Source: Sthenelais limicola (taxonomy: Eukaryota; Annelida; Polychaeta; Phyllodocida; Sigalionidae). Taken from it: DNA of 64,000 bases. The stretch covers positions 7,084,127-7,148,126 of the forward strand of contig OW804100.1 in assembly GCA_942159475.1 (NCBI GenBank), read 5' to 3'. Of this stretch, positions 1 through 10,071 are shown in pieces. Below the pieces are notes generated by a model. The model was not told the origin of the DNA. It did no database searches and saw only the letters and a list, made by a program, of their open reading frames with translations. Position numbers and translations under genes: made by a program. Within the stretch, counting starts at the first letter, position 1. Every line of letters begins with the position of its first letter.

Positions 1-546
1 TGTAAAAGAGTTTTGGGAAATTGGAAAATTTTGTAAGATTGGAAAGTTTCGTAAAATTTGAGTCTATAGAATAATTTGTGACTACTAATCTATTGAAATG
101 TTCAGTCAATTAGTGGCCTGGTACAAGCCCATACACCATTCTGTGTGTAGAGTCATGTAGAGTCCACCTCAGCCATACCATTGTAGAGTTTCACTGGTCT
201 TTTTTTATTTGAATAGGGAGGTATACAATAATATACCTCTCTGATTTGATATATCATGTTTCCTCATTGAGGGGGGTGGAATGAACATTAGGGCCATTCT
301 GAAATAAAATGCAATTAGAAGGAAGAGCCTACTGGACCCCCTTGAGCCTCAGTGCAACCCATTCACCCCACTACAAGAATAGATGTCCAGACGTGATGAC
401 TGTAAAGGGTGTTTACTTTCATCAGGATCTGAATCTGTCAATTGTATACTCAAGAGCGCCTAAGAAATTTCCAACTGCCTGACTACTTGCTCTTGAGATA
501 AACAGTTGAGCTGATTACATACACTTACTTGGAAGGGGAGATAGAG

Positions 547-1375
547 TTAGCAGGTGGTGTCATGGCTCACCTGGAAAATAAACAGAAATTTACTTTATTG
601 AAACAAATTCTGATCCAAACTGTATACAATGTTCTCATATGGCTTAGTAAAAACAACAAAGGTTAACTTCACAATCTCTCTAGAACTTTCTATCAAACTA
701 TTTCATTTATTCTCTTACATCCCAATAATCATTGATGTTTAAATCAAATGGTACATTTAATATCAATGATTTCCAAAGAACAAGAGTAAAACCTACACAA
801 AGTACTTAAGAACAATACAAACTATTAAAAAGATGCATTGCCCTCACCTCTATATATGTAGAACAGCATAGATGGCCTGCCGAACTCATCTCCATCAGTG
901 TAGCCCACAATAGTCCACCGCAGCAATCAGGCACATACATGACATGACACAGGGATGAAAGTGGGACATGGCAGAAATACTGGAATATTTATGTCAAGGG
1001 GTAAAAGTTTGTGAATTTTGAGTGAAATTCTACAACTTTTTATGTTTCGAAAAATACTGAACACTTTCATCCCTAACAATAACACAACAATGCAAACATG
1101 ATAACATAACAATGCAAACATGACATAACATAGCAATGCAAACCCCCTATTCTAGTTATCAATCGCAACAACGCGCAACCACTCTTGCCTCAGCTGAAAA
1201 ATCAACAAGCAGATTAATATCACCTTTTTCCTTTTGTTCTTGTGCTTGTTCTGTAGGTGGATAGGAGCTGCAATGACCTAGCTTACCTTGTTGCAGACTG
1301 CATTGGCTGCTGGTTGACTTCATCGACTGCATTGGCTGCTGGTTGACTTCATGATCTGCATGGCTCTAAACGATG
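547..1375 (-). CDS. Unrecognised host gene, last exons (exon-like, tentative)
   Basis: Read on the minus strand, three short stretches look like exons. One ends at 1287 before a GTAAGC donor and encodes Gln/Ser-rich sequence; it carries a 29-bp tandem duplication (about 1296-1353) that would shift the frame. One ends at 848 before GTGAGG and reads WTIVGYTDGDEFGRPSMLFY. The last starts at 570 after a good TTTATTTTCCAG acceptor and meets a stop within 8 codons in either plausible phase. I do not recognise the protein. No clear acceptor is visible for the 848 exon; a MITE lies at 951-1074 just upstream of it. This could be a decayed gene or chance. Splice signals plus non-random residues are the only support. 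Confidence 0.3.
951..1074 (+). repeat. MITE family C, copy 1
   Basis: Begins AGGGATGAAAGTG and ends CACTTTCATCCCT, an inverted terminal repeat of about 13 bp. The inner motif AAATACTG follows the left end and precedes the right end. Related copies lie at 12599-12877 and 16649-16800. Confidence 0.6.
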
Positions 1376-1379
1376 CTAC

Positions 1380-3250
1380 CAGTTGATCAGTATCTGCAAG
1401 CATTTGGCACCATGATTAAACCAGGAGTCTGGCCATAGTGGATACTGTACTCAGCATGTTAAAGTTAAAGTAGTGATAGCGATCTATGTCAAATAAGAGC
1501 ATCAATCCTGTAATGGATCTATGTCACATAAAAGTCTGTAGTATGTAATTATCTGAAATGAGTTTGGATATTAAATAAAGTATTCATGATAATTAGAACT
1601 GCCTCATTAGTGCAATATTATTTTAAAGCTACTTTCTCTGATATTTTCTATAGAAATGTCAAATGTTATTTAGAGAGCAAATACCAGGCCCCACCTTGTT
1701 TTAAGAGCATGTGTCTCATTCATGACGTTGAAAGTAAATATTCGCAATTAAGTTGTTGGTAATCACAAAAATGTACACCGATACTGTAGGATCAGCCATC
1801 TTTGCACTGACATTATAACTAGAATCCGTTAGATGGCAGCCTGGATGGTCACGTGACTCTGCCATCCACACTAGAATCAACAGCATGTTATACAGACTCT
1901 CGTTAGTGGGTCTAAACAGTGCTGCCAGCTGCCGTCTAAAAAAGGCATTTACAAAGGCAGGAAAAAAACATCTATGCTTATGCCGCCATTTACCCATGAT
2001 TAAAAATCAGGGAATTTAGACATTTATTGAACTTTTCATTGATTAAGACATCAATAATATTGAGTTTAACTAAAGGGAACTAATCTCAATGTAAATTCAA
2101 CAGAACCATTCAATATTATTACAAGGGAAAGTAGCTTTAACACAATAGTGATGCAATATGTCTAAAGACTGAGGCGGTTATACTAATTTTAATTATATTA
2201 ATTATAATAGTAATGATTATACTCATTGCAGAATTGATTATCTGCCCTGCTCTCCCATGAATATGTTATAAAGCAGACTTGGGTGTTATCTTTGTCCTCC
2301 TCTGGAGGTGTGGTAGTCAAGGCTTCAACTGGAATTTAACAGCAGATATTAGGAGGAGTGCCTGGGATACATAATTCAATTAGGCAAATACATGTAGATG
2401 TTAAAGCTGTGTTCTCAGCTATTATGACTAACAATATCTCACAAAATTTACTCATTTCATGACTTAAAGGACTGAATTCATTAATATTCTGCCGTTATTA
2501 TATGTTTGTGCAGGAATTTGAAGTAGAGACAGTCAAGAGAAAACAGCTGCCAATGAGCCATATGTAAAGTCATCATAAGATAACGGGTGGGTCCTCTGAA
2601 TACAAATAAGGATGTTTTAGAAGCCCTGTAATAAAATCAACTTAACAGAATCCTCCAAATTTTTGGTCAAATGACTTTTAGATGGGTTGGATACAAATGG
2701 AAGAAAATGTAGAAAATATTTTTGCTGATGTTAACTGAGAGTGCAGCCTTAAGTACTACAGCTGTCCAGATACCAATTTAGAAACAACAGCCAACTATTT
2801 TATCAATTTCTTTGACTTTAAGAAGCTTTAATTGATTTTATCCAAAGTTTTCTGCTCTTATAAACCGCCTCAGCTGAAAAATCAACTAGCAGATATTAGG
2901 AGAATGTTTGGCATAAACAGTGTGCAACATAGTGAGGAGACTGACACCAAGGTCCAGAGAAAATTTTACTCAATGTACGATATTGAAATTAGTAGGCATG
3001 GTCTAACAGTCCATAGTGAAAAGAACAAGTTATATAGTTATCCCATTTTACTTTTCATACTCTGGAGTATTGATTTAATCACTAATAACAGGGCTCTCAG
3101 GTTGAAATTTTACATAATATCCATATATGTGAAAGGAAGGTGCACTAATTTGTAAAAATCTTCCTAGATTTATGTTATGATTGAGTTAGGATATTGATGA
3201 CCATTGAAATGATTGATTAAAGGGAATTATCAGATAGTATATAAGAAAAT
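1380..3250. other. No gene recognised
   Basis: AT-rich sequence with scattered short ORFs and no recognisable domain. An ORF-bearing patch near 1716-1997 (minus) and one near 2832-3155 (plus) show no family motif. I see no RNA gene or repeat with clear ends here. Confidence 0.5.
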
Positions 3251-3259
3251 CAACATTAC

Positions 3260-3424
3260 CTTGGAATCCATGTAAACGATGTCCAGTTGATGCAAGGGAG
3301 ACCCACTGACATAATCCTCCATGATTACATAACACAGTGTGATCATTATGAACGAGAATCATCAAATAGTGAATATAAGAAATTAAGCATTACCTGGGGA
3401 TCCTGGTAAATGATGTCTAGTAGG
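3260..3424 (-). CDS. Duplicated exon-like unit, unrecognised host gene
   Basis: Two minus-strand copies about 132 bp apart each end in a similar peptide followed by a GTAATG donor: one reads LDIVYMDSK (ends 3260), the other LDIIYQDPQ (ends about 3392). The first extends upstream as an open frame through EDYVSGSPLHQ. Surrounding intron-like sequence is duplicated too (about 3228-3290 and 3360-3422). This fits a tandem exon duplication in the same minus-strand gene as the 0.5-1.4 kb exons. No family was recognised, and it may be a decayed gene. Confidence 0.3.
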
Positions 3425-3877
3425 GCTTGAAACCTCCATACGGCTTTTTAGAAAAAAATTGCTAGAGAGTGACAAAACTAGTCCTCTCAAGAAAAAATGT
3501 ATCTGAACATGACTTCAGCAAAAAAAGGTTTAATAAGTTCAGCTAAATACTAATTTGAAATAAGGTAAATAAAATATTTTTTAAAACAAATTTCAAAACA
3601 TGTCAGAAGTTTGATTAGTGAGCCCTATCAAGCCAAAAACTTTTGAGTGCCCAGTAATGCCCAGCATTGGTTGAACTTGTTTGGGATCAAGGTTTCCTTC
3701 TGTCATGGTAGCTTACATTGTCTTCTTCATATCTGAAATGTATTAATGAGCCCATTGTTAGTTTGGATGACTAATGCATAATACATTAGGAACTATTGTC
3801 AGAAAACAAAATGGATGTACATGTCTGCCACACACTAGGAAAATGGGTCTTCAAAACCTAAATTACGAATATACAAA

Positions 3878-4301
3878 TGTAGTGGGTCCGCCACCCGGAA
3901 TACAGCGAGGCTGTCGACTATCGCCGATCACCAACCAGGCTACGACAGCGGGGGCACTTCTACCAGCGCCGGAGACGACTACCACCAGTTCCGGCCAGTT
4001 CCGTCAGGGGGCGACATTCACCACCGTGCAGACGACACTGCAGACACCCTCCGACGGACGGTAGGCGGAGGATACTACTACCTCCACAAGGGGATCCAGG
4101 CTTCGCTTAACACTACGGACTCGAGCCGCGCCGCGGACCGAGATACTTCTGTTGTTCAAATTAAGCACCCTTGCTTCAGTGACAATACCTTTGTAACTGT
4201 ATACCTTTGGGAAATAAACCAGGTTCAAACGAATCTCCTCGTATTCGTGGTTCTTTCCGGTATTTCGTAAACTCATGCCCACGAATCTGCGGTTCACTAC
4301 A
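3878..4301 (+). repeat. 5' LTR (424 bp)
   Basis: Direct repeat of 10072-10495, with TG...CA ends. It contains GGGAAATAAACC (AATAAA polyadenylation signal) at about 4209-4220. ORFs seen in this repeat on both strands recur in the other LTR and are not treated as genes. Confidence 0.9.
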
Positions 4302-4318
4302 TTGGTGCTGTGAGCCTA
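4302..4318 (+). promoter_or_regulatory. Primer-binding-site-like sequence
   Basis: TTGGTGCTGTGAGCCTA lies immediately after the 5' LTR. A TGG start within two bases of the LTR end is the normal position for a tRNA 3'-end complement. I cannot name the tRNA. Confidence 0.5.
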
Positions 4319-4369
4319 GGGCAGAGTAGGGAGGTTCCCGAAAGGATCCCCGATGTTAAGAGTCAGACG

Positions 4370-4897
4370 ATGACTCTTGGCGACGAGGAAGCAGCCAAGG
4401 CTGCAGCCAAGGCTGAAGCCGAGCAGCAAGCATGCGAGGCTCTCGCTCAGATGTTGACGAAACGTCAGGGCAATGCGCAAACTTTTGCGTATGACTCATT
4501 TGCTCAACTAGAGCAAGTAGTTGCACACATAGACGATATGCGTGCCAATGGATTGGTCGTCAATCCGGAAAGCTTAGTTGAGAAACTAGTAGCTGTAGTG
4601 TTAGGATTGCGCCCGTGTTACAACGAGGACGATCTTCGCAAGCTCATAGAGCAAGCGGGCTACAACGTCGAGACAGGCGAGGCGGATGGATCGGATGATT
4701 CCGACATTAAGCCACCGAAAACCGAGGAAACTGCAGTCCCACTGGGGCAGCATGACGATGCGAAAGTCATGATGGACCATCTGACTACCGTGCTTTGTTC
4801 TTACGACAAGACGGGAAAACCACCAAGCGAAATCGCTGAAGGTGAAATTCGAGGAACACTCAACCTACTGTGGGTACTGCACGAACAACTTCAATGA
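4370..4897 (+). CDS. Element ORF a, unknown protein
   Basis: 175 codons from the first in-frame ATG at 4370; the frame is open from 4310 but only through a GTG. The N-terminus is Ala/Glu-rich and helical (residues 1-35), followed by a mixed acidic region and a Leu-rich C-terminus. No gag zinc knuckle, protease or other domain is recognised. By position it sits where gag normally lies, right after the primer-binding site. Its TGA stop overlaps the ATG of the next ORF as ATGA (4894-4897). It may be a highly derived gag; that is inference from place only. Confidence 0.6.
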   Translation: MTLGDEEAAKAAAKAEAEQQACEALAQMLTKRQGNAQTFAYDSFAQLEQVVAHIDDMRANGLVVNPESLVEKLVAVVLGLRPCYNEDDLRKLIEQAGYNVETGEADGSDDSDIKPPKTEETAVPLGQHDDAKVMMDHLTTVLCSYDKTGKPPSEIAEGEIRGTLNLLWVLHEQLQ

Positions 4898-5088
4898 AGC
4901 GTGTACAGCGGCTATATCGTGGTCTACACGAATATGCGGCTTACCCCCAATATCTGATCGACATGTTGGATCGAAGATATCCCGCGCTGCTGCCTCCAGG
5001 TAGCCCGGATCCGCGTGTGCAAATGCCATCGCAGGATACGGATAGCACGGATAACACGGTGGTGTCAAGTGGAGTGGAGATCTTATGA
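4894..5088 (+). CDS. Element ORF b, small unknown protein
   Basis: 64 codons beginning MKRVQRLYRG. Its ATG overlaps the ORF a stop (ATGA, 4894-4897), and its own TGA overlaps the ATG of the next ORF (ATGA, 5085-5088). The N-terminus is basic with Tyr/Leu residues, and the C-terminus is Ser/Thr/Asp-rich. No domain is recognised. The overlap geometry is what terminating ribosomes that restart would use; an alternative is that single-base indels have split one frame. Confidence 0.5.
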   Translation: MKRVQRLYRGLHEYAAYPQYLIDMLDRRYPALLPPGSPDPRVQMPSQDTDSTDNTVVSSGVEIL

Positions 5089-5405
5089 AATCTGTTCTGG
5101 ACCCTGACAAGAGGGGAGAGCTCCGCAAAACGACCGGGTTGGAACAAGCTCCTGAGTATAGGAGACTTGTGGCTGCTGGTAGAGAGGTGGTGTCACTGGA
5201 GAAGGGCAGGGTCGTGGCAGGTCAAGAGCTCGCTGAGTCATTAGAGAAAACACTTCTCCGGAAAGTTAATCTCGCGAACAGGCGTGGCCGACCACCGAAG
5301 CACAGGAAGGGGTGTATTGGGGAGACCGTGCTCCCTCCAGAGCAACCAACTTCTCTACCGAAAAAGCAGGACAAGGGTAGGAAACCCTTGGTACCTATGT
5401 CGTGA
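5085..5405 (+). CDS. Element ORF c with AT-hook-like motif
   Basis: 106 codons starting at the ATGA overlap with ORF b. It is a basic protein; residues about 65-76 read LANRRGRPPKHRKG, an RGRP core flanked by basic residues as in AT-hook minor-groove binders. The rest is charged and likely helical. A DNA- or chromatin-binding role is inferred from this short motif alone. It is the third member of the coupled ORF chain. Confidence 0.5.
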   Translation: MKSVLDPDKRGELRKTTGLEQAPEYRRLVAAGREVVSLEKGRVVAGQELAESLEKTLLRKVNLANRRGRPPKHRKGCIGETVLPPEQPTSLPKKQDKGRKPLVPMS

Positions 5406-6640
5406 CGCGAGGCATTGGCAAACGTGTCTCCAGGCGTCCGGTCAGGCTTGGGATCGGATAGCATGGAACGGCTGTTAGAGCCTCTCTTCAAAATGACGAA
5501 CAAAAAGGTCTGTTAACCCGGTCGTGTCTGTCGAAGACATGGGTTAAGAAAAAAAAAAAAATACACAACGAGAAGTCATTTCGGTCAATACGCTAGGAGA
5601 GTGGACACCTCTGTAACGACCAACCCTATACGGCAATAGCTGTACAAAGCTGATAGGTTGAAACTGCTAGTATGGATCCATGATGTGGACAGTACCGAAA
5701 TCGGGCTGAAATCAACCATATTCGCTAACAGTAAGAAACCTGAAGCCAAGTATGTTTCCATTATCCCTTAAAAACTGCCATAGTACCTTGGAGCGGCCCG
5801 TCTAGGGCTGTACATTAACATATTTAACACGAAGGTGTTACTAATCGTGGTTAAAAACCACATACTTACATACGTACAACCTTCGTATAGATCAACTATA
5901 CGGAAGTTATCCAGTTTACGGGTAGAAAACTTCATGGAGGCTGTGCCGGACCAGGGCGCCACCTTCAGGCGATCTGTTGATCACATGACCGGATCTTAGA
6001 GCATCTGCCTCTGAGACAGTCAGTCAAGCGAGAAGCGAGTTGGTGGCCACACGTAAGTGGCTCGCATCAACCGCATTTTTGGCTTTTACTTAGAGCAAGG
6101 AGAAATCCAGTTCACTGTAAGTAGCAACAAACGTTAACTTTCATTGTTGGACCATTGTGATATTGAATATGAAACCATGTCATTATGTTACCATTGATGA
6201 ATTACGATTGTTGAGTTCTGGCCGCTTCCATATAGCGTGCTAAGACATTCCGCCATGTGCATCAAGAGAACAAGAGGAGGCTGGTGTCGATACCGACCAT
6301 CTCAATGAACCTCTTTCCGATATGGGATTGGGTCGTTGGGAACTATCCTCGATGTTCGCCAAATGTTGCCGTGGAAAAGCGATGAAATAGTAATTGGGAA
6401 CTTTTGGTTCCCGGGGAGGGCTGTTTTATTGTTTAAATCTGATGGTTTCGATCGTCAGCCCGAAAGCCGCCATGTGCGTAGACGTGACCTTACTGCACTG
6501 CCGGTGGTTTCGGTTGCTGATTTCCCTGTCACCAGGTGGGGTGTATCTAGTTCAGTTTCGTGTTTTCGTATGGGTTCCGGCTAAATGTGTAATAAAGATG
6601 CCGGGCACAGATGAATACACGAACGCTACCGGATAACGCT
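5406..6640. other. Internal non-coding part of LTR element
   Basis: About 1.2 kb without a convincing long frame; it includes an A13 run near 5549 and several short ORFs with no domains. It separates the first ORF group from the internal promoter. Confidence 0.5.
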
Positions 6641-6824
6641 TTTCACGAGTAGTGTCAGTCCCTGTCGCGCCGGCGGCTCGTACGGCTGCCGTGACACGTG
6701 AACTTTCGCGAGTGGTGTCAACCATGCAACCGGAACGGTTGGGCACGGCTCCCGGGAGTTCGCGAGCGATGTCAACACCTCGGGTGTGACTGAGTTGTTT
6801 CATTCGGATGGCCGCCTATATAAG
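6641..6824 (+). promoter_or_regulatory. Internal promoter: three repeated motifs plus TATA box
   Basis: TATATAAG at 6817-6824 sits in a GC-rich setting, with a purine-rich start-site-like region about 30 bp downstream. Upstream are three spaced copies of a motif resembling TTCGCGAGTGGTGTCAAC, at about 6641-6658, 6703-6722 and 6758-6776 (55-62 bp apart). The next coding-like ATG is at 7081. This looks like a promoter for the second ORF group, separate from the LTR. Confidence 0.55.
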
Positions 6825-7080
6825 AGCCCCGGGACTAAGAGAGAGGTAATTAATTTCGACAAACACTCGTGGTTTGTTGTACTCCTCTATCTCGGCGGAC
6901 TACTGGTTAGGCCGTTCGTGTGTGAGATATTATTGTGACCCGTGAATTGAGTGTTCCACTTTGTATTACAGGGTATAGGTTTGGAGTTCTGGAACGGAGA
7001 CGGACGAGCATACGGATTGGGGACTGTCTCTGAGACAAGCCCCTTCTACCATCGGGTAGCACTTCGTTGTCACGCTCCTC

Positions 7081-7436
7081 ATGAGCGATGACAGCGAACA
7101 CTCGGCCGCAGACTCCTACGAGGAGACTGCAGCCAATCGCAAACGGCGTGTTCGTCATGAGCGTGACCAAACGTGAGTTTGTGAGATGACTCGGACGCGA
7201 GCCCGTCGGATGGCCTAAAAGACCCCGATGTGGCTGCCAGCAAGTACTGCCGGCACAAAGCTCTCAACGCCGCGGCGAAGAAGCTCAAGTGGGGAGATGG
7301 GAAGAAGCCGGTTCTATCTCTACTCCCCACAAACGAGCGAGAGCGAAAGGAGGTGGTCCGTGACCCATCGGAGGTCGATCACTTCCCCGGAGTACCACAA
7401 AGCGGTCTCCGTGGAAGAGTACAAGGGTTTCTTTGA
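7081..7436 (+). CDS. Element ORF d, N-terminal segments in two frames
   Basis: ATG at 7081 opens a 31-codon acidic/basic segment (MSDDSEHSAADS...) ending at 7176. A second frame, open from 7185 to 7436, encodes KYCRHKALNAAAKKLKWGDG and further charged sequence. Coding character then moves at about 7390 into the frame of the 7228-8259 ORF. I read this as the N-terminus of the zinc-finger protein below, split by indels or by sequence errors. No domain is recognised in this part. Confidence 0.4.
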
Positions 7437-8259
7437 AACCTGTACCAACCCCCGTAAGGTCTTGCGAACGGCTGACCTGGCATATTCATTTGAAGCTGAC
7501 CGTAAGCTTCAAATGGCTATGCTCCTCTACGAAGAGGGTTCGCGGTGCCCGTTCCTGCTTTGCAGAACGGAAGCACTTGTCGGTAAGCCGCGGATCTTTA
7601 AATCTCGGCTTCTCTTCACCAGACATCTGTGTGAGGTGCATACCCCCGTGACGCCAGTTTGGCGGTGTCCGATTGGGTATTGTCCCGTAACCAGGGACCG
7701 TCGCTCCGACATCGTGGCCCATGGGTCAAAGGAGCCACATAAGATGGCCCGTAAAAAGGCTGTCGACAAAATTATGCCGGCTCTCGAGCGCGCGGGTGTT
7801 TCGTATCTCCCACAGTGGGGATACAAAAGCATGCTCCACCTTACCTCTGCAACCTCGGAAGCCATTCTGAGGAACGCAAAGGAGCAAGGTTTCACCTCCA
7901 AGTACCCGTTGGAAAAGGATATAACAAAGCCTAAACGAACAGGGAAGACCAAGAGGAAGAAGAAGGGCTCCGATAAATCGGACAAATCGGATTGTTCCGG
8001 TACAGAAAAGCGGCCCGAGAAACGACCGAAACTCGTGCCTGCCCCAATTCCCGAGAAGAACCCCTGGTTAGACGGGTATAAAATTCCGTCCTCTAAGGAG
8101 AAGGAATTCCGCGTCTCCTCCGCCACCAAGGGTAGAGACGGCTCCTCCAGTGCAGAATCCAATTCTGCGGCTGGAACAGAGGAAAAAGGAGGTCCGCGAG
8201 AAGTTCAACAGGGCTTTGCGCGTAGCACCGGCTGTTCCTCCGGGTTTCGGACCGGGTGA
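7228..8259 (+). CDS. Element ORF d, zinc-finger protein (main frame)
   Basis: 343-codon frame; residues 1-55 are probably not the native frame (see the overlapping frame 7185-7436), and convincing coding starts about residue 56. Two zinc-finger-like arrays follow: C107-x4-C112-x20-H133-x4-H138, and a second C-x4-C-x12-H-x5-H around residues 146-170. Then comes a Lys-rich stretch (about 230-270) resembling a nuclear localisation signal, and a Ser/Gly-rich tail. No pol motif is present. A nucleic-acid-binding role is inferred. Finger spacing is not the canonical C2H2 type, so the family is uncertain. It continues in other frames as the next two entries. Confidence 0.5.
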   Translation: MWLPASTAGTKLSTPRRRSSSGEMGRSRFYLYSPQTSESERRWSVTHRRSITSPEYHKAVSVEEYKGFFETCTNPRKVLRTADLAYSFEADRKLQMAMLLYEEGSRCPFLLCRTEALVGKPRIFKSRLLFTRHLCEVHTPVTPVWRCPIGYCPVTRDRRSDIVAHGSKEPHKMARKKAVDKIMPALERAGVSYLPQWGYKSMLHLTSATSEAILRNAKEQGFTSKYPLEKDITKPKRTGKTKRKKKGSDKSDKSDCSGTEKRPEKRPKLVPAPIPEKNPWLDGYKIPSSKEKEFRVSSATKGRDGSSSAESNSAAGTEEKGGPREVQQGFARSTGCSSGFRTG

Positions 8260-8545
8260 TCGTCAGACCGCTAAACCTCTTTTTGGAGGTATAGGTCGTG
8301 GCGCTCCCACCAACACCCCAGCCCGTGCGCCCACACGCGTCGCGGCTACGATGGTGACACCGACCGCTGGTGGATCCGCACTCGCTAACGCGACTCCTCT
8401 CCGTAGCACGGAAACGGAGATGGAGGTAGACTCCCACGAGGGGTCAACTGCTCGGAAGGAGGAAGAAAAGACGACTCTACGGCGTCGTTTCGAGCAGGAT
8501 CGGGTTGAGGCAGATCAAAGAGGCCTTGGAGAGGAAACTCCGTGA
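8150..8545 (+). CDS. Element ORF e, Pro/Ala/Thr-rich linker frame
   Basis: 131 codons opening through a GTG at 8150, so probably not an independent gene. It begins with an amphipathic charged helix (LEQRKKEVREKFNRALRV), followed by Pro/Gly/Thr-rich sequence and a basic C-terminus. The frame takes over from the 7228-8259 ORF and hands on to the 8505 frame, each by a one-base shift. Most likely this is one protein broken by indels. Confidence 0.4.
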   Translation: MQNPILRLEQRKKEVREKFNRALRVAPAVPPGFGPGDRQTAKPLFGGIGRGAPTNTPARAPTRVAATMVTPTAGGSALANATPLRSTETEMEVDSHEGSTARKEEEKTTLRRRFEQDRVEADQRGLGEETP

Positions 8546-9281
8546 AGAGGAAACTCGACGGCAGGCGGAAGATCAACGACTCCGACAGGAGGAGGCCGCT
8601 CTACGGCAAGCGGAAGAGCAACGACTCCAACAGGAGGAGGCCGCTCGTCAGCAGCTAGCTGACACGGCCAAGCGGGAGACTGCTCTGGCTCTAAGCCGTC
8701 AGCAGGACCAAGACCAAGTGGCTTGTGACATGGCTTACTTCCGCGAGGAGGACGAGAAGGAGGAAGCTGAACGTCAGCAGGCCAAACTGAATCGGGAGAT
8801 ACAGGAGCTCCGCGAAACAGAAAGTCGGCTGCGAGTTGAGGCTCTCAACTCGCGTCGGCCGGCCTTTCCCCTATCCCACGGGATAGAACCTCCATCCGTC
8901 CAGGTAGTGGACCCTGCGGGGATCCCCATGGACACTGGTGGCACGCTCATTGGCGTTACCGATCTAACTCGGCAGCGCGAAAACCAGAGCGCGAGTACGG
9001 ACACGGGGACCAACCCGCGGATGTCGGCAGCTATGTGGGGCCCTAACATGCTCCCGGGTAGCCACTCCGCGGAATTGGGGGAAGCGGCAGTATCACCTCC
9101 AGCTGCCGTCTCCACTCCCCGCTCGTACAGACCACCCCAAGGGGACGTCTCCTCGGCAACCAAGCGCCTCTCCTTTATAGAGGAGAAAACTTTGGTGGCA
9201 CGGCCGGAACCGCCTCCGAGCGGAGAGGCCTCCCCAAAGCTTAAGGAAGCGCTACCGAACCAGCGGCACCTCTTCCCGTAA
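8505..9281 (+). CDS. Element ORF f, coiled-coil protein frame
   Basis: 258-codon frame. Residues about 1-110 are almost wholly Glu/Arg/Gln/Ala with short internal repeats (RQEEAALRQAEEQRLQQEEA), a long coiled coil. The remainder is Pro/Ser/Gly-rich and probably disordered. It continues the 8150 frame after a one-base shift near 8510. A coiled coil next to zinc fingers suggests a multimerising nucleic-acid-binding protein, as gag or LINE ORF1 proteins are, but this is inference. Confidence 0.45.
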   Translation: MRQIKEALERKLREEETRRQAEDQRLRQEEAALRQAEEQRLQQEEAARQQLADTAKRETALALSRQQDQDQVACDMAYFREEDEKEEAERQQAKLNREIQELRETESRLRVEALNSRRPAFPLSHGIEPPSVQVVDPAGIPMDTGGTLIGVTDLTRQRENQSASTDTGTNPRMSAAMWGPNMLPGSHSAELGEAAVSPPAAVSTPRSYRPPQGDVSSATKRLSFIEEKTLVARPEPPPSGEASPKLKEALPNQRHLFP

Positions 9282-9625
9282 CCGCGCCCATGGGTACGAG
9301 TACGGAAGAGGTCGAGGGGATAATTCCGTTACCATGGCCTCGCACGGACGAGCGTACCAGCTCCGTGGATGGCCCGGTGACAGCAGGCTCGGGCTCTGAC
9401 AAGTCGGTAGAAATATCGGATGGGGAAGAGCGCGAGCTACTGCAGGAGTCGGACTCCGATACGGGGTTGATCTATGATAATCTGGGACAGGAAGACAACG
9501 TAGTTGTCGTCCCAGATCCGCGTTTCGACCTGTTCGATGAAGCCCTTATTGGGAACCTTTCGCTTCACGGCATCTCCAAAACGGAGGGTGAAGCTGAAGC
9601 GAAGGAGATGGGTGAGTTCGTCTAG
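9255..9625 (+). CDS. Element ORF g, acidic C-terminal frame
   Basis: The frame is open from before the ATG at 9290 (111 codons from there). It is strongly acidic, with Ser/Asp/Glu clusters and no domain. It probably continues the 8505 frame after a further shift near 9260. It ends about 450 bp before the 3' LTR. Confidence 0.4.
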
Positions 9626-10059
9626 AACTCCCCAATAGGGCTTGGGATTCGCACTGCGATTCCCCGAGGCGGCAGTCTTTTGTGGGTTCATCTCACAGCG
9701 AGGGGAGGGCTCTCCTCTTCGCAGGTGGTGGTTTAACCGCAAGACTAGTATGGTTCACTAGTCTCGCTTTTAATAATAAAGCTCGTGCACGAAATTTTTT
9801 TTATGCTTCGAATGTACGCTTCCGATTGTACCGCACCGCGAGATCGGGACAGACAGGCATGTCCGTTGGCCTCTTTAGGCCTATGAAGGCTACGAACCTT
9901 GGGGGTGAGTGCAAGCCTGGCTCTAGGATCTGTGCGGCGGAGTGGCATAACATTTGCATAACATTTGCTGCACACGAGGGTCTAGAGCCACGAGGATCTC
10001 CTTGGTGCCACGGCGGACCCTACATAACTAGTTATCGTGGACCTCCTCATCTCCAACTA

Positions 10060-10071
10060 GTGAGGGGGCAG
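10060..10071 (+). promoter_or_regulatory. Polypurine tract
   Basis: GTGAGGGGGCAG sits directly before the 3' LTR start TGTAGTG, the normal position of the plus-strand primer in LTR elements. Confidence 0.6.

Noticed and set aside
3774..4297. ORFs on both strands at 3774-4064 and 4004-4297, and their twins at 10076-10491
   Set aside because: They lie in the LTRs and are duplicated with them; they show no domain.
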